Shown one piece after another: positions 19,606 to 28,371 of a DNA stretch of 64,000 nucleotides (position 1 is its first letter; every line of letters starts with the position of its first letter). The stretch is from NCBI GenBank assembly GCA_035463475.1, contig DATHTE010000129.1, positions 40,602 to 104,601 of the forward strand, given 5' to 3'. The notes beneath the pieces are model-generated. The model was not told where the DNA came from, ran no database searches, and saw only the letters and a program-made list of their open reading frames with translations. Source of the DNA: JACPDI01 sp035463475. GTDB taxonomy: Bacteria > Acidobacteriota > Vicinamibacteria > Vicinamibacterales > 2-12-FULL-66-21. The translations under genes were made by a program, and so were the position numbers.

Positions 19606-20027
19606 GCGCGTGCGTGTCAGGAGCACGCGAGACGTTCAGCGGGTCAGCGCGTTCAGCGACGCGGTCTTGGCCTTCGCCCTCACGCTCCTCGTCGTGTCGC
19701 TCGAGGTCCCCTCGAGCTACGACGAGCTCGTGCAGACGATGCGCGGCTTCCTGCCGTTCGCGTGCATGTTCGCGATCGTGACCTGGATCTGGTACGAGCA
19801 CCACAAGTTCTTCCGCGAGTACCCCCTCGACGGGCCCTACACCGTGTTCCTCAACAGCGTGCCCCTCGCTCGCGCTTCCCCTGCGTTGGTCGTGGCTCGC
19901 GGGTCCCATCTATTTCCTGATGGGCCCCGTGCACTACTTCTGGGGAACTCGCGTCGCGCGCCGCATGGCGCACCTGCGGGGGCCCGAGCCTGCCGGCGTC
20001 CGAGCGGCAGAGAGAATCCAGGTGTAG
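19598..20027 (+). pseudogene. TMEM175-family potassium channel gene with internal deletion and frameshift
   Basis: The start reads MSERVRVRSTRDVQRVSAFS and continues FSDAVLAFALTLLVVSLEVP, the FSD signature and first helix of TMEM175/DUF1211 channels, then a second helix (FLPFACMFAIVTWIWYEHHK) and YTVFLNSV. After about 19865 this frame turns into random Ala/Arg-rich sequence. A different frame then reads LPLRWSWLAGPIYFLMGPVH followed by YFWGTRVARRMAHLRG and stops at 20025-20027, which looks like the last helix of such a protein. The middle helices are missing and the two parts are out of frame. I infer a deletion; assembly error is an alternative. Confidence 0.6.
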
Positions 20028-20061
20028 CCCGGACCTGGGCCAATCCCCCACGAAACCGTCA

Positions 20062-20089
20062 GTCCGTTGTTCCGGCCCGGAACACGGAC
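20062..20089. repeat. 28-nt inverted repeat
   Basis: GTCCGT-T-GTTCCGG, central C, CCGGAAC-ACGGAC: 13 paired positions with one bulged T. It sits between the broken TMEM175-like gene and the small gene at 20187. It could be a hairpin terminator without T-run or an operator. Confidence 0.5.
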
Positions 20090-20186
20090 CGGCGATCGAA
20101 GGCGCGTCGTCGGGCGCAAACGGCTGCCACCACACGACTTGTGCGCCGGGAGCCAAACTTGCTCAAGGTGTAGGCGAGAGGCCGGT

Positions 20187-20402
20187 ATGATCTGGTTCTA
20201 CGAACGCCTTGGCAGCCATCTCCGCTGTGAAGTGCGCCCGACGATCGAAGGCGATCGGTACGAGCTGGTCATCACGCACGCCGATGGGACCGAGCGCATC
20301 GAGACCTTCCTGGACTCCAGGGAACTCACCCGTCGCTCGCGTGAGCTGGAAAACGGGTGGCGCACGGAAGGCTGGGATGGGCCTTACATGAGATTCCTGT
20401 AA
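20187..20402 (+). CDS. Small conserved hypothetical protein (71 aa)
   Basis: Starts MIWFYERLGSHLRCEVRPT and continues through YELVITHADGTERIETFLDS, a likely beta-rich segment, to a charged helix (RELTRRSRELENG). No signal peptide or known motif. I recall similar small soluble proteins with an MIW..-R start in Acidobacteriota, but no function is known. GCGAGAGGCCGGT precedes the ATG. It is intact although both neighbours are broken genes. It ends 4 nt before the Ku remnant on the other strand. Confidence 0.65.
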   Translation: MIWFYERLGSHLRCEVRPTIEGDRYELVITHADGTERIETFLDSRELTRRSRELENGWRTEGWDGPYMRFL

Positions 20403-20406
20403 GGGG

Positions 20407-20616
20407 TCACCCCGCGCGCGACTTCCTGGTCTTTGTCCGTTTCGCGGACGTCTTTCTGGTTTCTCCCCTCGCCGCGAGACTCTTCTGAAGCCGATCCATC
20501 AGGTCGATCACGTCCGCTTCCTGCGGCCGCTCCGCTTCCTTGAGTCGCGGCTTGCGCTCCTTGATCTTCGCGTGAATCACCCGCATCAGGTTCTCGCGGT
20601 ACTCGTCGTTCCCCGG
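20407..20616 (-). pseudogene. C-terminal remnant of a Ku DNA end-joining protein gene
   Basis: Read on the minus strand, an open frame ends at TGA 20407-20409 and encodes NDEYRENLMRVIHAKIKE, then RPQEADVIDLMDRLQKSLAA and a Lys/Arg-rich tail (TRKTSAKRTKTRKSRAG). This is the pattern of the Ku C-terminus: a helix with EYRE-LM-VI-AKI, a VIDLM-RL--SLA helix and a basic tail. Upstream of about 20616 the same frame shows no Ku-like sequence and there is no start, so the beta-barrel domain is gone. No ligD gene is in the window. It is the remnant of a lost end-joining gene or a break in the assembly. Confidence 0.65.
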
Positions 20617-20715
20617 CGCCTTTCCACATCGATCGCGGCATGGCGGGGAGCTCCCGACAGGCGGGTTGGGCGAGCGCGCCGGAACGATGCAGACGTCCCG
20701 GCGCGCCAGGGTGGT

Positions 20716-21276
20716 TTACGTGGTGCAGCTCTCCGAGATGTGCTTCAGCGATTTCACGTTCAGCCGGTGCACGTTTTTCTCGTCGCCGGTCTTCTTCTCG
20801 CGGGACGTCGTGTCGGTCGCCGTTTCTCCCGCGGCGCTCCCGGCTGTGCCCGACGTCTTGTCTTTCATCTTGGCCTTGTCGGCCATCGTACCGGTCACCT
20901 GGACCCGATGACCGACGTGCGCCCTCAGGTTGAGGTCACTCGAGGCGTTCAGCTCGACAGTGTTCGCGGGGTCGCCCATGCGACCGGACGCGCTGCTCGC
21001 GCCGGTGGCCGGCGAGGCCTCCGAAGTGCTCGGGTGCGATCCGCTCGTCCCACGCATCTCGCTCATGTCCACGTTGGCGAGCACGAACGTGCCAGACGAG
21101 TCTCCTTCGCGGAGACACCCGGTGAGCGTGATGTTCTTGGAGCTGGTTCCCATCGTCGATTTCGATTTCGACTTGGTGCTGGTCTCGGTTTGCGGCTGGG
21201 CTGGTGCGGTGCCCTGTGCACCCAGCGCCACCGCAAAGGCGAACGCGACGCCGATGGTCGGAAGAATTCGTGTCAT
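20716..21276 (-). CDS. Small secreted Ser/Thr-rich protein of unknown function
   Basis: Protein of 186 aa starting with a clear signal peptide (MTRILPTIGVAFAFAVALGA). A low-complexity Thr/Ser/Lys stretch (TETSTKSKSKSTMGTSSK) follows, then LTGCLREGDSSGTFVLANVD, a short beta motif that I recall from several acidobacterial secreted proteins, and a second motif AHVGHRVQVTGTM that resembles an OB-like fold. Cytoplasmic roles can be excluded; the function is unknown. The ATG at 21276 has GCAGGAGGGCACGAG upstream. An open frame extends further but without family-like sequence. Confidence 0.8.
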   Translation of the reverse strand: MTRILPTIGVAFAFAVALGAQGTAPAQPQTETSTKSKSKSTMGTSSKNITLTGCLREGDSSGTFVLANVDMSEMRGTSGSHPSTSEASPATGASSASGRMGDPANTVELNASSDLNLRAHVGHRVQVTGTMADKAKMKDKTSGTAGSAAGETATDTTSREKKTGDEKNVHRLNVKSLKHISESCTT

Positions 21277-21624
21277 GCTCTCGTGCCCTCCTGCAGTGAT
21301 GCCGATAACCCGCAAAACGTACGCCGAACGTGGCCGCGCCAAAACAAGGGCCTTGCCCGGGTCGGTGTCGCGCCCGGATACAGCGGATGCAGTTCCCGCC
21401 ATTCGACCGTGAAGGCTGCTACTCAACCGTTCGCGCGCCGGCAGACCGCCGACGCGCGCCGGCATCCTTTCATAGAGGTGTGCCTGTTGGAGGTGTGCAA
21501 CCGGCCGGCGGCGACGAGTTGGGCGATGGCCAGTCGAGCCCGGGTGGGCACTAGCGAGCGCAACGTGCAGGGAGGAGTGTCGGGGGATCCGTCGCCCGCG
21601 TTCCGTATTGGCTCCGTCTCGCTG
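21277..21624. other. Intergenic stretch without a recognisable gene
   Basis: Between the secreted protein and tRNA-Leu I see no plausible gene on either strand. The stretch holds two copies of GCGCGCCGGC (about 21433 and 21455), possible upstream regulatory sequence, and the approach to the tRNA promoter. Confidence 0.5.
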
Positions 21625-21633
21625 TGCTACGCT
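21625..21633 (+). promoter_or_regulatory. Candidate extended -10 promoter of tRNA-Leu
   Basis: TGC-TACGCT at 21625-21633, with TGTGCTA as also found before the paoA-like gene (48251). It lies 23 nt upstream of the tRNA. A weak TTGGCT is the only -35 candidate and its spacing is short. Confidence 0.35.
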
Positions 21634-21656
21634 GGAGCGTGCCGAGCGGTTCCGGG

Positions 21657-21743
21657 GCGAAAGTGGCGGAACTGGCAGACGCGCCGGACTTAGGATCCGG
21701 TAGCCGAAAGGCTATGGGGGTTCGACTCCCCCCTTTCGCACCA
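21657..21743 (+). tRNA. tRNA-Leu (anticodon UAG)
   Basis: 87 nt. Acceptor stem GCGAAAG (21657-21663) pairs with CTTTCGC (21733-21739), followed by discriminator A and an encoded CCA. The anticodon loop reads CTTAGGA, giving UAG. A long variable arm (TAGCCGAAAGGCTA) is present, as expected for a class II tRNA, and the T-loop is GGGGGTTCGACTCCCCC. Confidence 0.97.
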
Positions 21744-21813
21744 GCCTTCGCTCACGCTGGCCAGGGACGAACGTGAGCTACGGCTGGCAAGCCGGGCGAA
21801 GGCTCTCGTTTTT
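21744..21813 (+). terminator. Terminator after tRNA-Leu
   Basis: Starts directly at the tRNA 3' end. GCCTTCGC (21744-21751) pairs with GCGAAGGC (21796-21803); nested inside is TCACG/CGTGA. TTTTT follows at 21809-21813. The long branched stem is unusual but the T-run after a GC stem supports termination. Confidence 0.65.
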
Positions 21814-21871
21814 CGGCGCCATTCCGTGAAATCCGGGCATCCTCCACGCGTGCAAGGTTTCGATAAGGTTC

Positions 21872-23197
21872 ATGAAGACAGAGTTCATTGACATCACCCA
21901 GACGCAGAAGAACCTCCTCGTCGAGATCCCCAGCGATGTCGTCGAGGCGGAGATCGATCGCGTCACGCGCGACTACACGCGGCAGGCGAAGATCCCCGGG
22001 TTCCGGCCCGGGAAGGTGCCGCCAAAGGTCGTGCGACAGCGGTTTCGCGATCAGATCCTCCACGAGGTCGCCCACGAGCTGATCCCGCGGGCGGTCGACG
22101 AGGCGCTGCGCGCGCGAGGCGTCGAGCCGGTGGACTCGCCAGACATCCGCGACGTGGTGGTGGAGGAAGGGCAGCCGCTGAAGTTCACGGCGACCTTCGA
22201 GACGGTTCCCCCGATCGACCCCGGCGACTACGCCGCGATCAGCCTGCGCCGGCCGCCCGTGGAGCTTGCCGAGGAGGAGATCGACCAGGCGCTCGAGCAG
22301 ATGCGGGAGCGCGCGGCGCGGTACGATCCGATCGAGGATCGCGCCGTGGACACGGGAGACACGGTGCAGCTCGATCTTCGCCGAACGGCGCTCGGCCCTG
22401 AGCCGGACCGGGCGGCGGACGGCAGCGAGGCGCCGGACGCGGCGACGCCGCGCACCGAGCACCACGAGAACATCACGGTCGAGATCGGCGCGGCGGCGAA
22501 CCCGCCGGGGTTCGACGAGCAGCTGACCGGGATGCGCGGCGGCGAGCAGAAGACGTTCTCGCTCACCTACCCGGAAGAGTACGCGGTCCGGGAGCTGGCG
22601 GGCACGGCCGTGGAGTACGGCGTGACTCTGCGGGGCATCAAGCGGCGGAACGTGCCGGCGCTCGACGATGAGTTCGCGAAGGACATGGGGGACTTCGACA
22701 CGCTCGACGCGCTGCGCGCGCGCGTGCGGGAGGACCTCCGGCACCACAAGGAGCACGAGGCGGATCACGTCGTCCGCGGCGACCTGCTCAAGCAGCTCGC
22801 GTCGCGCGTGACGGGGGGGGTGCCGGCGGCGCTGGTGGACCGCGAGATCGATCGCCGCCTCGAGGAGTTCGTGCGGCGCCTCATCGAGCAGCAGATCGAT
22901 CCGATGCGCGCCAACATCAACTGGGAGGAGTTCCGCGAGCGCCAGCGCGAGCCGGCGACCGACGCGGTGAAGAGCGCGCTCGTGCTCGACGAGATCGCGC
23001 GCCGCGAGCAGATCGCGGTCTCCGACGAGGACGTCGAGCGCGAGATCGAGCGTTACGCGGAGCGGTCGGGCCGGACGCCGGCCGCCGTGCGCGCGCGGCT
23101 CGAAAAAGAAGGTGGAATTTCGCGGCTGTACTCGGGCTTGCGCCGCGAGCGGGCGATTGACTTCCTGCTGTCGCGTGCTAGAATCGTGCACGCTTAG
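21872..23197 (+). CDS. tig: Trigger factor, ribosome-associated chaperone
   Basis: Binds the ribosome exit tunnel and folds nascent chains; also a peptidyl-prolyl isomerase. The 441-residue protein shows the ribosome-docking signature IPGFRPGKVPPKVV (about 40-53), an FKBP-type domain around 160-265 (DTGDTVQLDLRR, GMRGGEQKTFSLTYPEEY), and a helical C-terminal substrate-binding arm rich in charged residues. An extra acidic insert (GPEPDRAADGSEAPDAATPR) lies inside the FKBP domain. AAGGTTC precedes the ATG. It opens the tig-clpP-clpX-lon block, and a promoter for clpP lies within its last codons. Confidence 0.97.
   Translation: MKTEFIDITQTQKNLLVEIPSDVVEAEIDRVTRDYTRQAKIPGFRPGKVPPKVVRQRFRDQILHEVAHELIPRAVDEALRARGVEPVDSPDIRDVVVEEGQPLKFTATFETVPPIDPGDYAAISLRRPPVELAEEEIDQALEQMRERAARYDPIEDRAVDTGDTVQLDLRRTALGPEPDRAADGSEAPDAATPRTEHHENITVEIGAAANPPGFDEQLTGMRGGEQKTFSLTYPEEYAVRELAGTAVEYGVTLRGIKRRNVPALDDEFAKDMGDFDTLDALRARVREDLRHHKEHEADHVVRGDLLKQLASRVTGGVPAALVDREIDRRLEEFVRRLIEQQIDPMRANINWEEFRERQREPATDAVKSALVLDEIARREQIAVSDEDVEREIERYAERSGRTPAAVRARLEKEGGISRLYSGLRRERAIDFLLSRARIVHA
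23157..23184 (+). promoter_or_regulatory. Sigma70-type promoter inside the 3' end of tig, for clpP
   Basis: TTGACT (23157-23162), 16-nt spacer, TAGAAT (23179-23184), with TGC just before the -10 (extended -10). Each hexamer matches 5 of 6. The predicted start near 23191 leaves a ~64-nt leader to clpP at 23255. Confidence 0.65.
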
Positions 23198-23254
23198 CTG
23201 AATCGCCCTCCCGCTAGCACGCAATTCCCAGCCGCTGACAGTCAGGACGCCTGA

Positions 23255-23857
23255 ATGAGTGATTCGCGGATGCAGCTGATCCCCATGGTGGTCGAGCAGA
23301 CCAACCGCGGGGAACGTGCGTATGACATTTTTTCCCGGCTGCTGAAGGACAACATCATCTTCATCGGCACGCCGATCGACGACGGGATCGCCAACCTGGT
23401 GATCGCGCAGATGCTGTTCCTGGAGGCGGAGGACCCCGACCGGGACATCCTCCTCTACATCAACAGCCCCGGAGGATCGATCACGGCCGGTATGGCGATC
23501 TTCGACACGATGCAGTTCATCAAGCCGGACGTGCAGACGTACTGCATCGGGCAGGCGGCGTCGATGGCGGCGGTGCTGCTGGCGTGCGGGGCGAAGGGCA
23601 AGCGCTTTTCGCTGCCCAACTCGCGGGTGCTGATCCACCAGCCCTGGGTGACCGGCCTGGGCGGCCAGACGACCGACATCGACATCCATGCGAAGGAGCT
23701 GTTGCGGACGCGCGAGCGGCTCAATCAGATCCTGTCGGAGTTCACCGGGCAGCCGCTCAAGCGAATCGAGACCGATACCGAGCGTGACTACATCATGACG
23801 GCGGACCAGGCGAAGGAATACGGTATTATTGATGATGTCATCCGGAAGCGCGGGTAG
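23255..23857 (+). CDS. clpP: ATP-dependent Clp protease proteolytic subunit
   Basis: Serine peptidase of 200 aa that forms the ClpP tetradecamer. Catalytic Ser103 is in GQAASMAAVLLACGAKGKR, His128 in RVLIHQPW, and the Asp in IETDTERD (about 174). The substrate-channel segment YINSPGGSITAGMAIFDTM is complete. It lies 57 nt after tig and 69 nt before clpX, its ATPase partner. AGGA lies upstream of the ATG. Transcription probably starts inside tig (23157-23184). Confidence 0.98.
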   Translation: MSDSRMQLIPMVVEQTNRGERAYDIFSRLLKDNIIFIGTPIDDGIANLVIAQMLFLEAEDPDRDILLYINSPGGSITAGMAIFDTMQFIKPDVQTYCIGQAASMAAVLLACGAKGKRFSLPNSRVLIHQPWVTGLGGQTTDIDIHAKELLRTRERLNQILSEFTGQPLKRIETDTERDYIMTADQAKEYGIIDDVIRKRG

Positions 23858-23901
23858 CTGAGGTCGTCGGTCGGGGAACGGGGGCTGTACCCTGTTTTTC
23901 C

Positions 23902-23914
23902 GGGGTCGGACCCC
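23902..23914. repeat. GGGGTC-G-GACCCC palindrome between clpP and clpX
   Basis: A 13-nt perfect palindrome followed by CATTTGG, 12 nt before the clpX start. It shares its core and flank (GACCCCATTT) with the element at 27670-27690. It could form a small hairpin in the clpX leader. Confidence 0.6.
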
Positions 23915-23926
23915 ATTTGGTGGCCC

Positions 23927-25177
<1,251 letters not shown>

Positions 25178-25182
25178 TTGGC

Positions 25183-25262
25183 GATTTGGTGAATTGGCGA
25201 TTTGGTGATCCGATCGCAGATCATCAGATCACCAAATCACCAAATCACCAAATCACCAAATC
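25183..25262. repeat. Tandem and inverted GATTTGGTGA/ATCACCAAA repeat between clpX and lon
   Basis: The left side carries two copies of GCGATTTGGTGA; the right side carries four tandem 9-nt ATCACCAAA words (25228 on). GATTTGGTGATC (25199-25210) is a perfect inverted copy of 25227-25238; the longer arms 25183-25210 and 25227-25254 match at 26 of 28 positions. The loop is 16 nt. It fills almost the whole clpX-lon gap. Confidence 0.8.
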
Positions 25263-25269
25263 CGAACAC

Positions 25270-27666
25270 ATGGATCTCTACGAAACGCTTCCCATCGTCC
25301 CGCTGCGGGACGTCGTCGTGTTCCCGCACATGATGATGCCGTTCGTCATCGGGCGGCCGTCGTCCACGCGCGCGCTCGAGCACGCCCTGGCGAAGGACAA
25401 GCGGATCTTCCTCGCGGCGCAGCACGACGCGGCCACCGACGACCCGCAGCCGGGTGACATCTACACGATGGGCTGCATCGCCAACATCGTGCAGAGCCTC
25501 AAGCTGCCCGACGGCAACATCAAGGTCCTCGTCGAGGGGGTCGACCGCGCCCGCGCAGTCGAGTGGAAGGAAGACAAGGGCTTCTATCGCGTCACGGTGA
25601 AGCTCGTCGCGAAGCAGCGCGACACCGGCACGGAAGTCGAGGCGACGATGACGCGCGTCGTGTCGCTGTTCGAGCAGTACGTGAAGCTCTCGAACAACCT
25701 GCACTACGACGCGATGATCGCCGCCGTCCGGGTCGAGGACCCGGGCCGCCTCGCCGACACGATCGCCGCCCACTTGCTCGTCGGCGTGGACGAGAAGCAG
25801 AACCTGCTCGAGATCATCTCCCCCGTCGAGCGCCTGAACCGCATCGCCGGCATCCTCGAGAACGAGGTGGACAAGCTCCAGGTCGATCGCCGCATCCAGT
25901 CGCGCGTCAAGAAGCAGATGGAGAAGGCGCAGAAGGAGTACTACCTCAACGAGAAGATGAAGGCGATCCAGAAAGAGCTGGGGCGCAAGGACGAGAAGGG
26001 GAACGAGATCGAGGACCTGAAGAAGAAGATCGAGCAGTCCCGCATGCCCAAGGACGTCGAGGAGAAGGCTGTCCAGGAGCTGAAGCGCCTGGAAGCGATG
26101 CCCCCGATGTCGGCCGAGGCGACCGTTTCCCGCAACTACCTCGACTGGCTCATCGCCGTCCCCTGGTACAAGAAGACGAAGGAGAGCCGCGATCTCAAGC
26201 GTGCCGAGCAGATCCTCAACGAAGACCACTACGGCCTCGAGCGGATCAAGGACCGCATCCTCGAGTTCCTCGCCGTCCGGGCGCTCGTGAAGAAGCCGAA
26301 GGCGACGATCCTCACCTTCGCCGGCCCCCCGGGGGTCGGCAAGACGTCGCTCGCCAAGTCCATCGCGCGCGCCATGAACCGCAAGTTCGTGCGCCTCTCG
26401 CTGGGCGGGGTTCGAGACGAGGCGGAGATTCGCGGGCACCGGCGCACCTACATCGGCGCGTTCCCCGGCCAGATCATCCAGATGATGAAGAAGGCCGGCA
26501 CGCAGAACCCGGTGTTCCTCCTCGACGAAGTGGACAAGATGTCGATGGACTTCCGCGGCGATCCGTCGGCGGCGCTGCTCGAGGTGCTCGACCCGGAGCA
26601 GAACCACCAGTTCCTGGACCACTACCTCGACGTCGAGTTCGACCTGTCGAACGTGATGTTCATCTGCACGGCGAACGTCCTGCACACCGTCCCCCAGGCG
26701 CTGCGCGACCGGATGGAGGTGCTGCAGCTCGCGGGGTACACGGAGCAGGAGAAGGTCGAGATCGCCAAGCGCTTCCTCGCGCCGAAGGCAATCGAGGGGA
26801 ACGGGCTCTCCGCCGAGAACGTGACGTTCCCGGACGAGGCCTTCCAGACGATCATCCAGCGCTACACGCGCGAAGCGGGCGTCCGCAATCTCGAACGCGA
26901 GATCAACTCGATCTGCCGCAAGGTCGCGCGCAAGGTGGTCGTCGAGGGGCGCAGCTTCAAGGAGGACGTCACCGCCGCGAAGGTCACCGAGTACCTCGGC
27001 GTGCCGCGCTTCCGCCCGACGCTCGCGGAGGAGAAGAACGAGATCGGCGTCGCGACCGGGCTGGCCTGGACCGAGGTCGGCGGCGAGATCCTCGTGACCG
27101 AGGCGACGCTGATGTCGGGCAAGGGACGCCTGACGCTCACCGGCAAGCTGGGCGACGTCATGCAGGAGTCGGCGCAGGCCGCGATGAGCTACGTGCGGTC
27201 CAAGGCGGCCGAGTTCGGCCTCGCCAAGAACTTCCAGCGCACCACCGACGTGCACGTGCACATCCCCGAGGGGGCGATTCCGAAAGACGGGCCCTCGGCC
27301 GGCATCACGCTCGCGACGGTGCTCGTCTCCGCGCTCACGCGCGTACCGGTGCGCAAGGACGTGGCGATGACCGGGGAAATCACGCTCCGCGGCAAGGTGC
27401 TGCCCATCGGCGGCGTGAAGGAGAAGGTGCTCGCGGCGCACCGCGCCGGCGTCACCAACATCATTCTGCCGAAGGACAACGAGAAAGACCTGTCCGACAT
27501 CCCCAAGAACGTTCTCGACGCGCTCAACGTCTACATGGTCGAGAACATGGACGAGGTGCTCAGGATCGCGCTGGCCGAAGCGCTGCCAGGCCATGCCGGC
27601 ACGGCGGCGCCGCAGGCGGTTGTCAGCCCGTCCGCGACGATCGCGGACGATACGATCACCCATTAG
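25270..27666 (+). CDS. lon: ATP-dependent protease Lon (LonA)
   Basis: Hexameric AAA+ protease of 798 aa for misfolded and regulatory proteins. The N-terminal substrate domain starts MDLYETLPIVPLRDVVVFPH; a long coiled coil spans about 190-260. Walker A is GPPGVGKT (Lys358), Walker B FLLDEVDKM. The protease dyad is Ser676 in KDGPSAGITLA and Lys717 in GGVKEKVL. Length and order are normal for LonA. The open frame continues upstream but the family start is the ATG at 25270, directly after the repeat. No strong Shine-Dalgarno is seen. Confidence 0.98.
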   Translation: MDLYETLPIVPLRDVVVFPHMMMPFVIGRPSSTRALEHALAKDKRIFLAAQHDAATDDPQPGDIYTMGCIANIVQSLKLPDGNIKVLVEGVDRARAVEWKEDKGFYRVTVKLVAKQRDTGTEVEATMTRVVSLFEQYVKLSNNLHYDAMIAAVRVEDPGRLADTIAAHLLVGVDEKQNLLEIISPVERLNRIAGILENEVDKLQVDRRIQSRVKKQMEKAQKEYYLNEKMKAIQKELGRKDEKGNEIEDLKKKIEQSRMPKDVEEKAVQELKRLEAMPPMSAEATVSRNYLDWLIAVPWYKKTKESRDLKRAEQILNEDHYGLERIKDRILEFLAVRALVKKPKATILTFAGPPGVGKTSLAKSIARAMNRKFVRLSLGGVRDEAEIRGHRRTYIGAFPGQIIQMMKKAGTQNPVFLLDEVDKMSMDFRGDPSAALLEVLDPEQNHQFLDHYLDVEFDLSNVMFICTANVLHTVPQALRDRMEVLQLAGYTEQEKVEIAKRFLAPKAIEGNGLSAENVTFPDEAFQTIIQRYTREAGVRNLEREINSICRKVARKVVVEGRSFKEDVTAAKVTEYLGVPRFRPTLAEEKNEIGVATGLAWTEVGGEILVTEATLMSGKGRLTLTGKLGDVMQESAQAAMSYVRSKAAEFGLAKNFQRTTDVHVHIPEGAIPKDGPSAGITLATVLVSALTRVPVRKDVAMTGEITLRGKVLPIGGVKEKVLAAHRAGVTNIILPKDNEKDLSDIPKNVLDALNVYMVENMDEVLRIALAEALPGHAGTAAPQAVVSPSATIADDTITH

Positions 27667-27669
27667 GAG

Positions 27670-27730
27670 AAATGGGGTCAGACCCCATTTTTACGTGTTT
27701 CGTAAGCACGTAAAATTGGGGCCTGACCCC
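27670..27730. repeat. Paired GGGGTC/GACCCC palindromes between lon and engB
   Basis: Unit 1: AAATGGGGTC (27670-27679), A, GACCCCATTT (27681-27690) plus further T, so in RNA it is a terminator-like hairpin after lon. Unit 2: GGGGCCTGACCCC (27718-27730), roughly the reverse orientation of unit 1. Between them TACGTG (27692-27697) pairs with CACGTA (27707-27712). The layout resembles a pair of REP-type elements facing each other. Confidence 0.75.
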
Positions 27731-27738
27731 GTTCCCCC

Positions 27739-28371
27739 TTGAAGGTCATCAGCGCTGAATTCGTCACCAGCGCGGCGGGCGCGCGCGACATCCCGCGCGA
27801 CGGCCTGCCGCAGATCGCGCTCGTCGGGCGATCGAACGTCGGCAAGTCGACGCTCCTCAACGCGCTGACCGGACGCCGGATTGCGCATACCAGCGGATCG
27901 CCCGGCAAGACCCGGCTGGCGAACCTCTATCGCGTGCAGGTGCAGGGAGGAAGACCAGACGCGTCGGGCGCGCTCTCGTCCTGGCGGCTGTACCTGGTCG
28001 ACCTCCCCGGCTACGGATACGCCAAGGGCGGGAAGGATGCGCTGGGCGAGTTCGAGCGGGTGACGAGCGAGTTTTTCGGCGCGAGCGCCCGCGTCCCGCG
28101 CGACGGGACGTTGCCAGCCGTTCTCCTGATCGTCGACGCCCGCCACCCCGGGCTCGACTCGGACGCGGCGGCGCGCGAGTGGATTGACGGTCTCGGACTG
28201 CCCTACGCGGTGGTCGCGACCAAGATGGACAAGCTATCGCGGAGCGAGCGCGGGAGCGCCGCCCGCGCGATCGCACGACACGTGAACGGACCCGTGCTGC
28301 CGGTCTCGGCGGACACGGGCGAAGGACTGGACGACCTGTGGAAGCAAATCGTGAAGCTGGCCAGCCGGTGA
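27739..28371 (+). CDS. engB: Ribosome biogenesis GTPase EngB (YsxC/YihA)
   Basis: TRAFAC-class GTPase of 210 aa needed for large ribosomal subunit assembly. G1 is GRSNVGKST, G3 is DLPGYGYAKGG, G4 is TKMDKL, and G5 is near LPVSADTG. The N-terminal MKVISAEFVTSAAG fits the family start, here read from TTG at 27739; no Shine-Dalgarno is seen because the palindrome unit ends 8 nt upstream. Position after lon matches the tig-clpX-lon-ysxC order of other bacteria. It overlaps rho by about 34 nt. Confidence 0.95.
   Translation: MKVISAEFVTSAAGARDIPRDGLPQIALVGRSNVGKSTLLNALTGRRIAHTSGSPGKTRLANLYRVQVQGGRPDASGALSSWRLYLVDLPGYGYAKGGKDALGEFERVTSEFFGASARVPRDGTLPAVLLIVDARHPGLDSDAAAREWIDGLGLPYAVVATKMDKLSRSERGSAARAIARHVNGPVLPVSADTGEGLDDLWKQIVKLASR

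Noticed and set aside
25237..27663. 808-codon minus-strand open frame opposite lon
   Set aside because: Shadow of lon; no recognisable domain and no ribosome-binding site.
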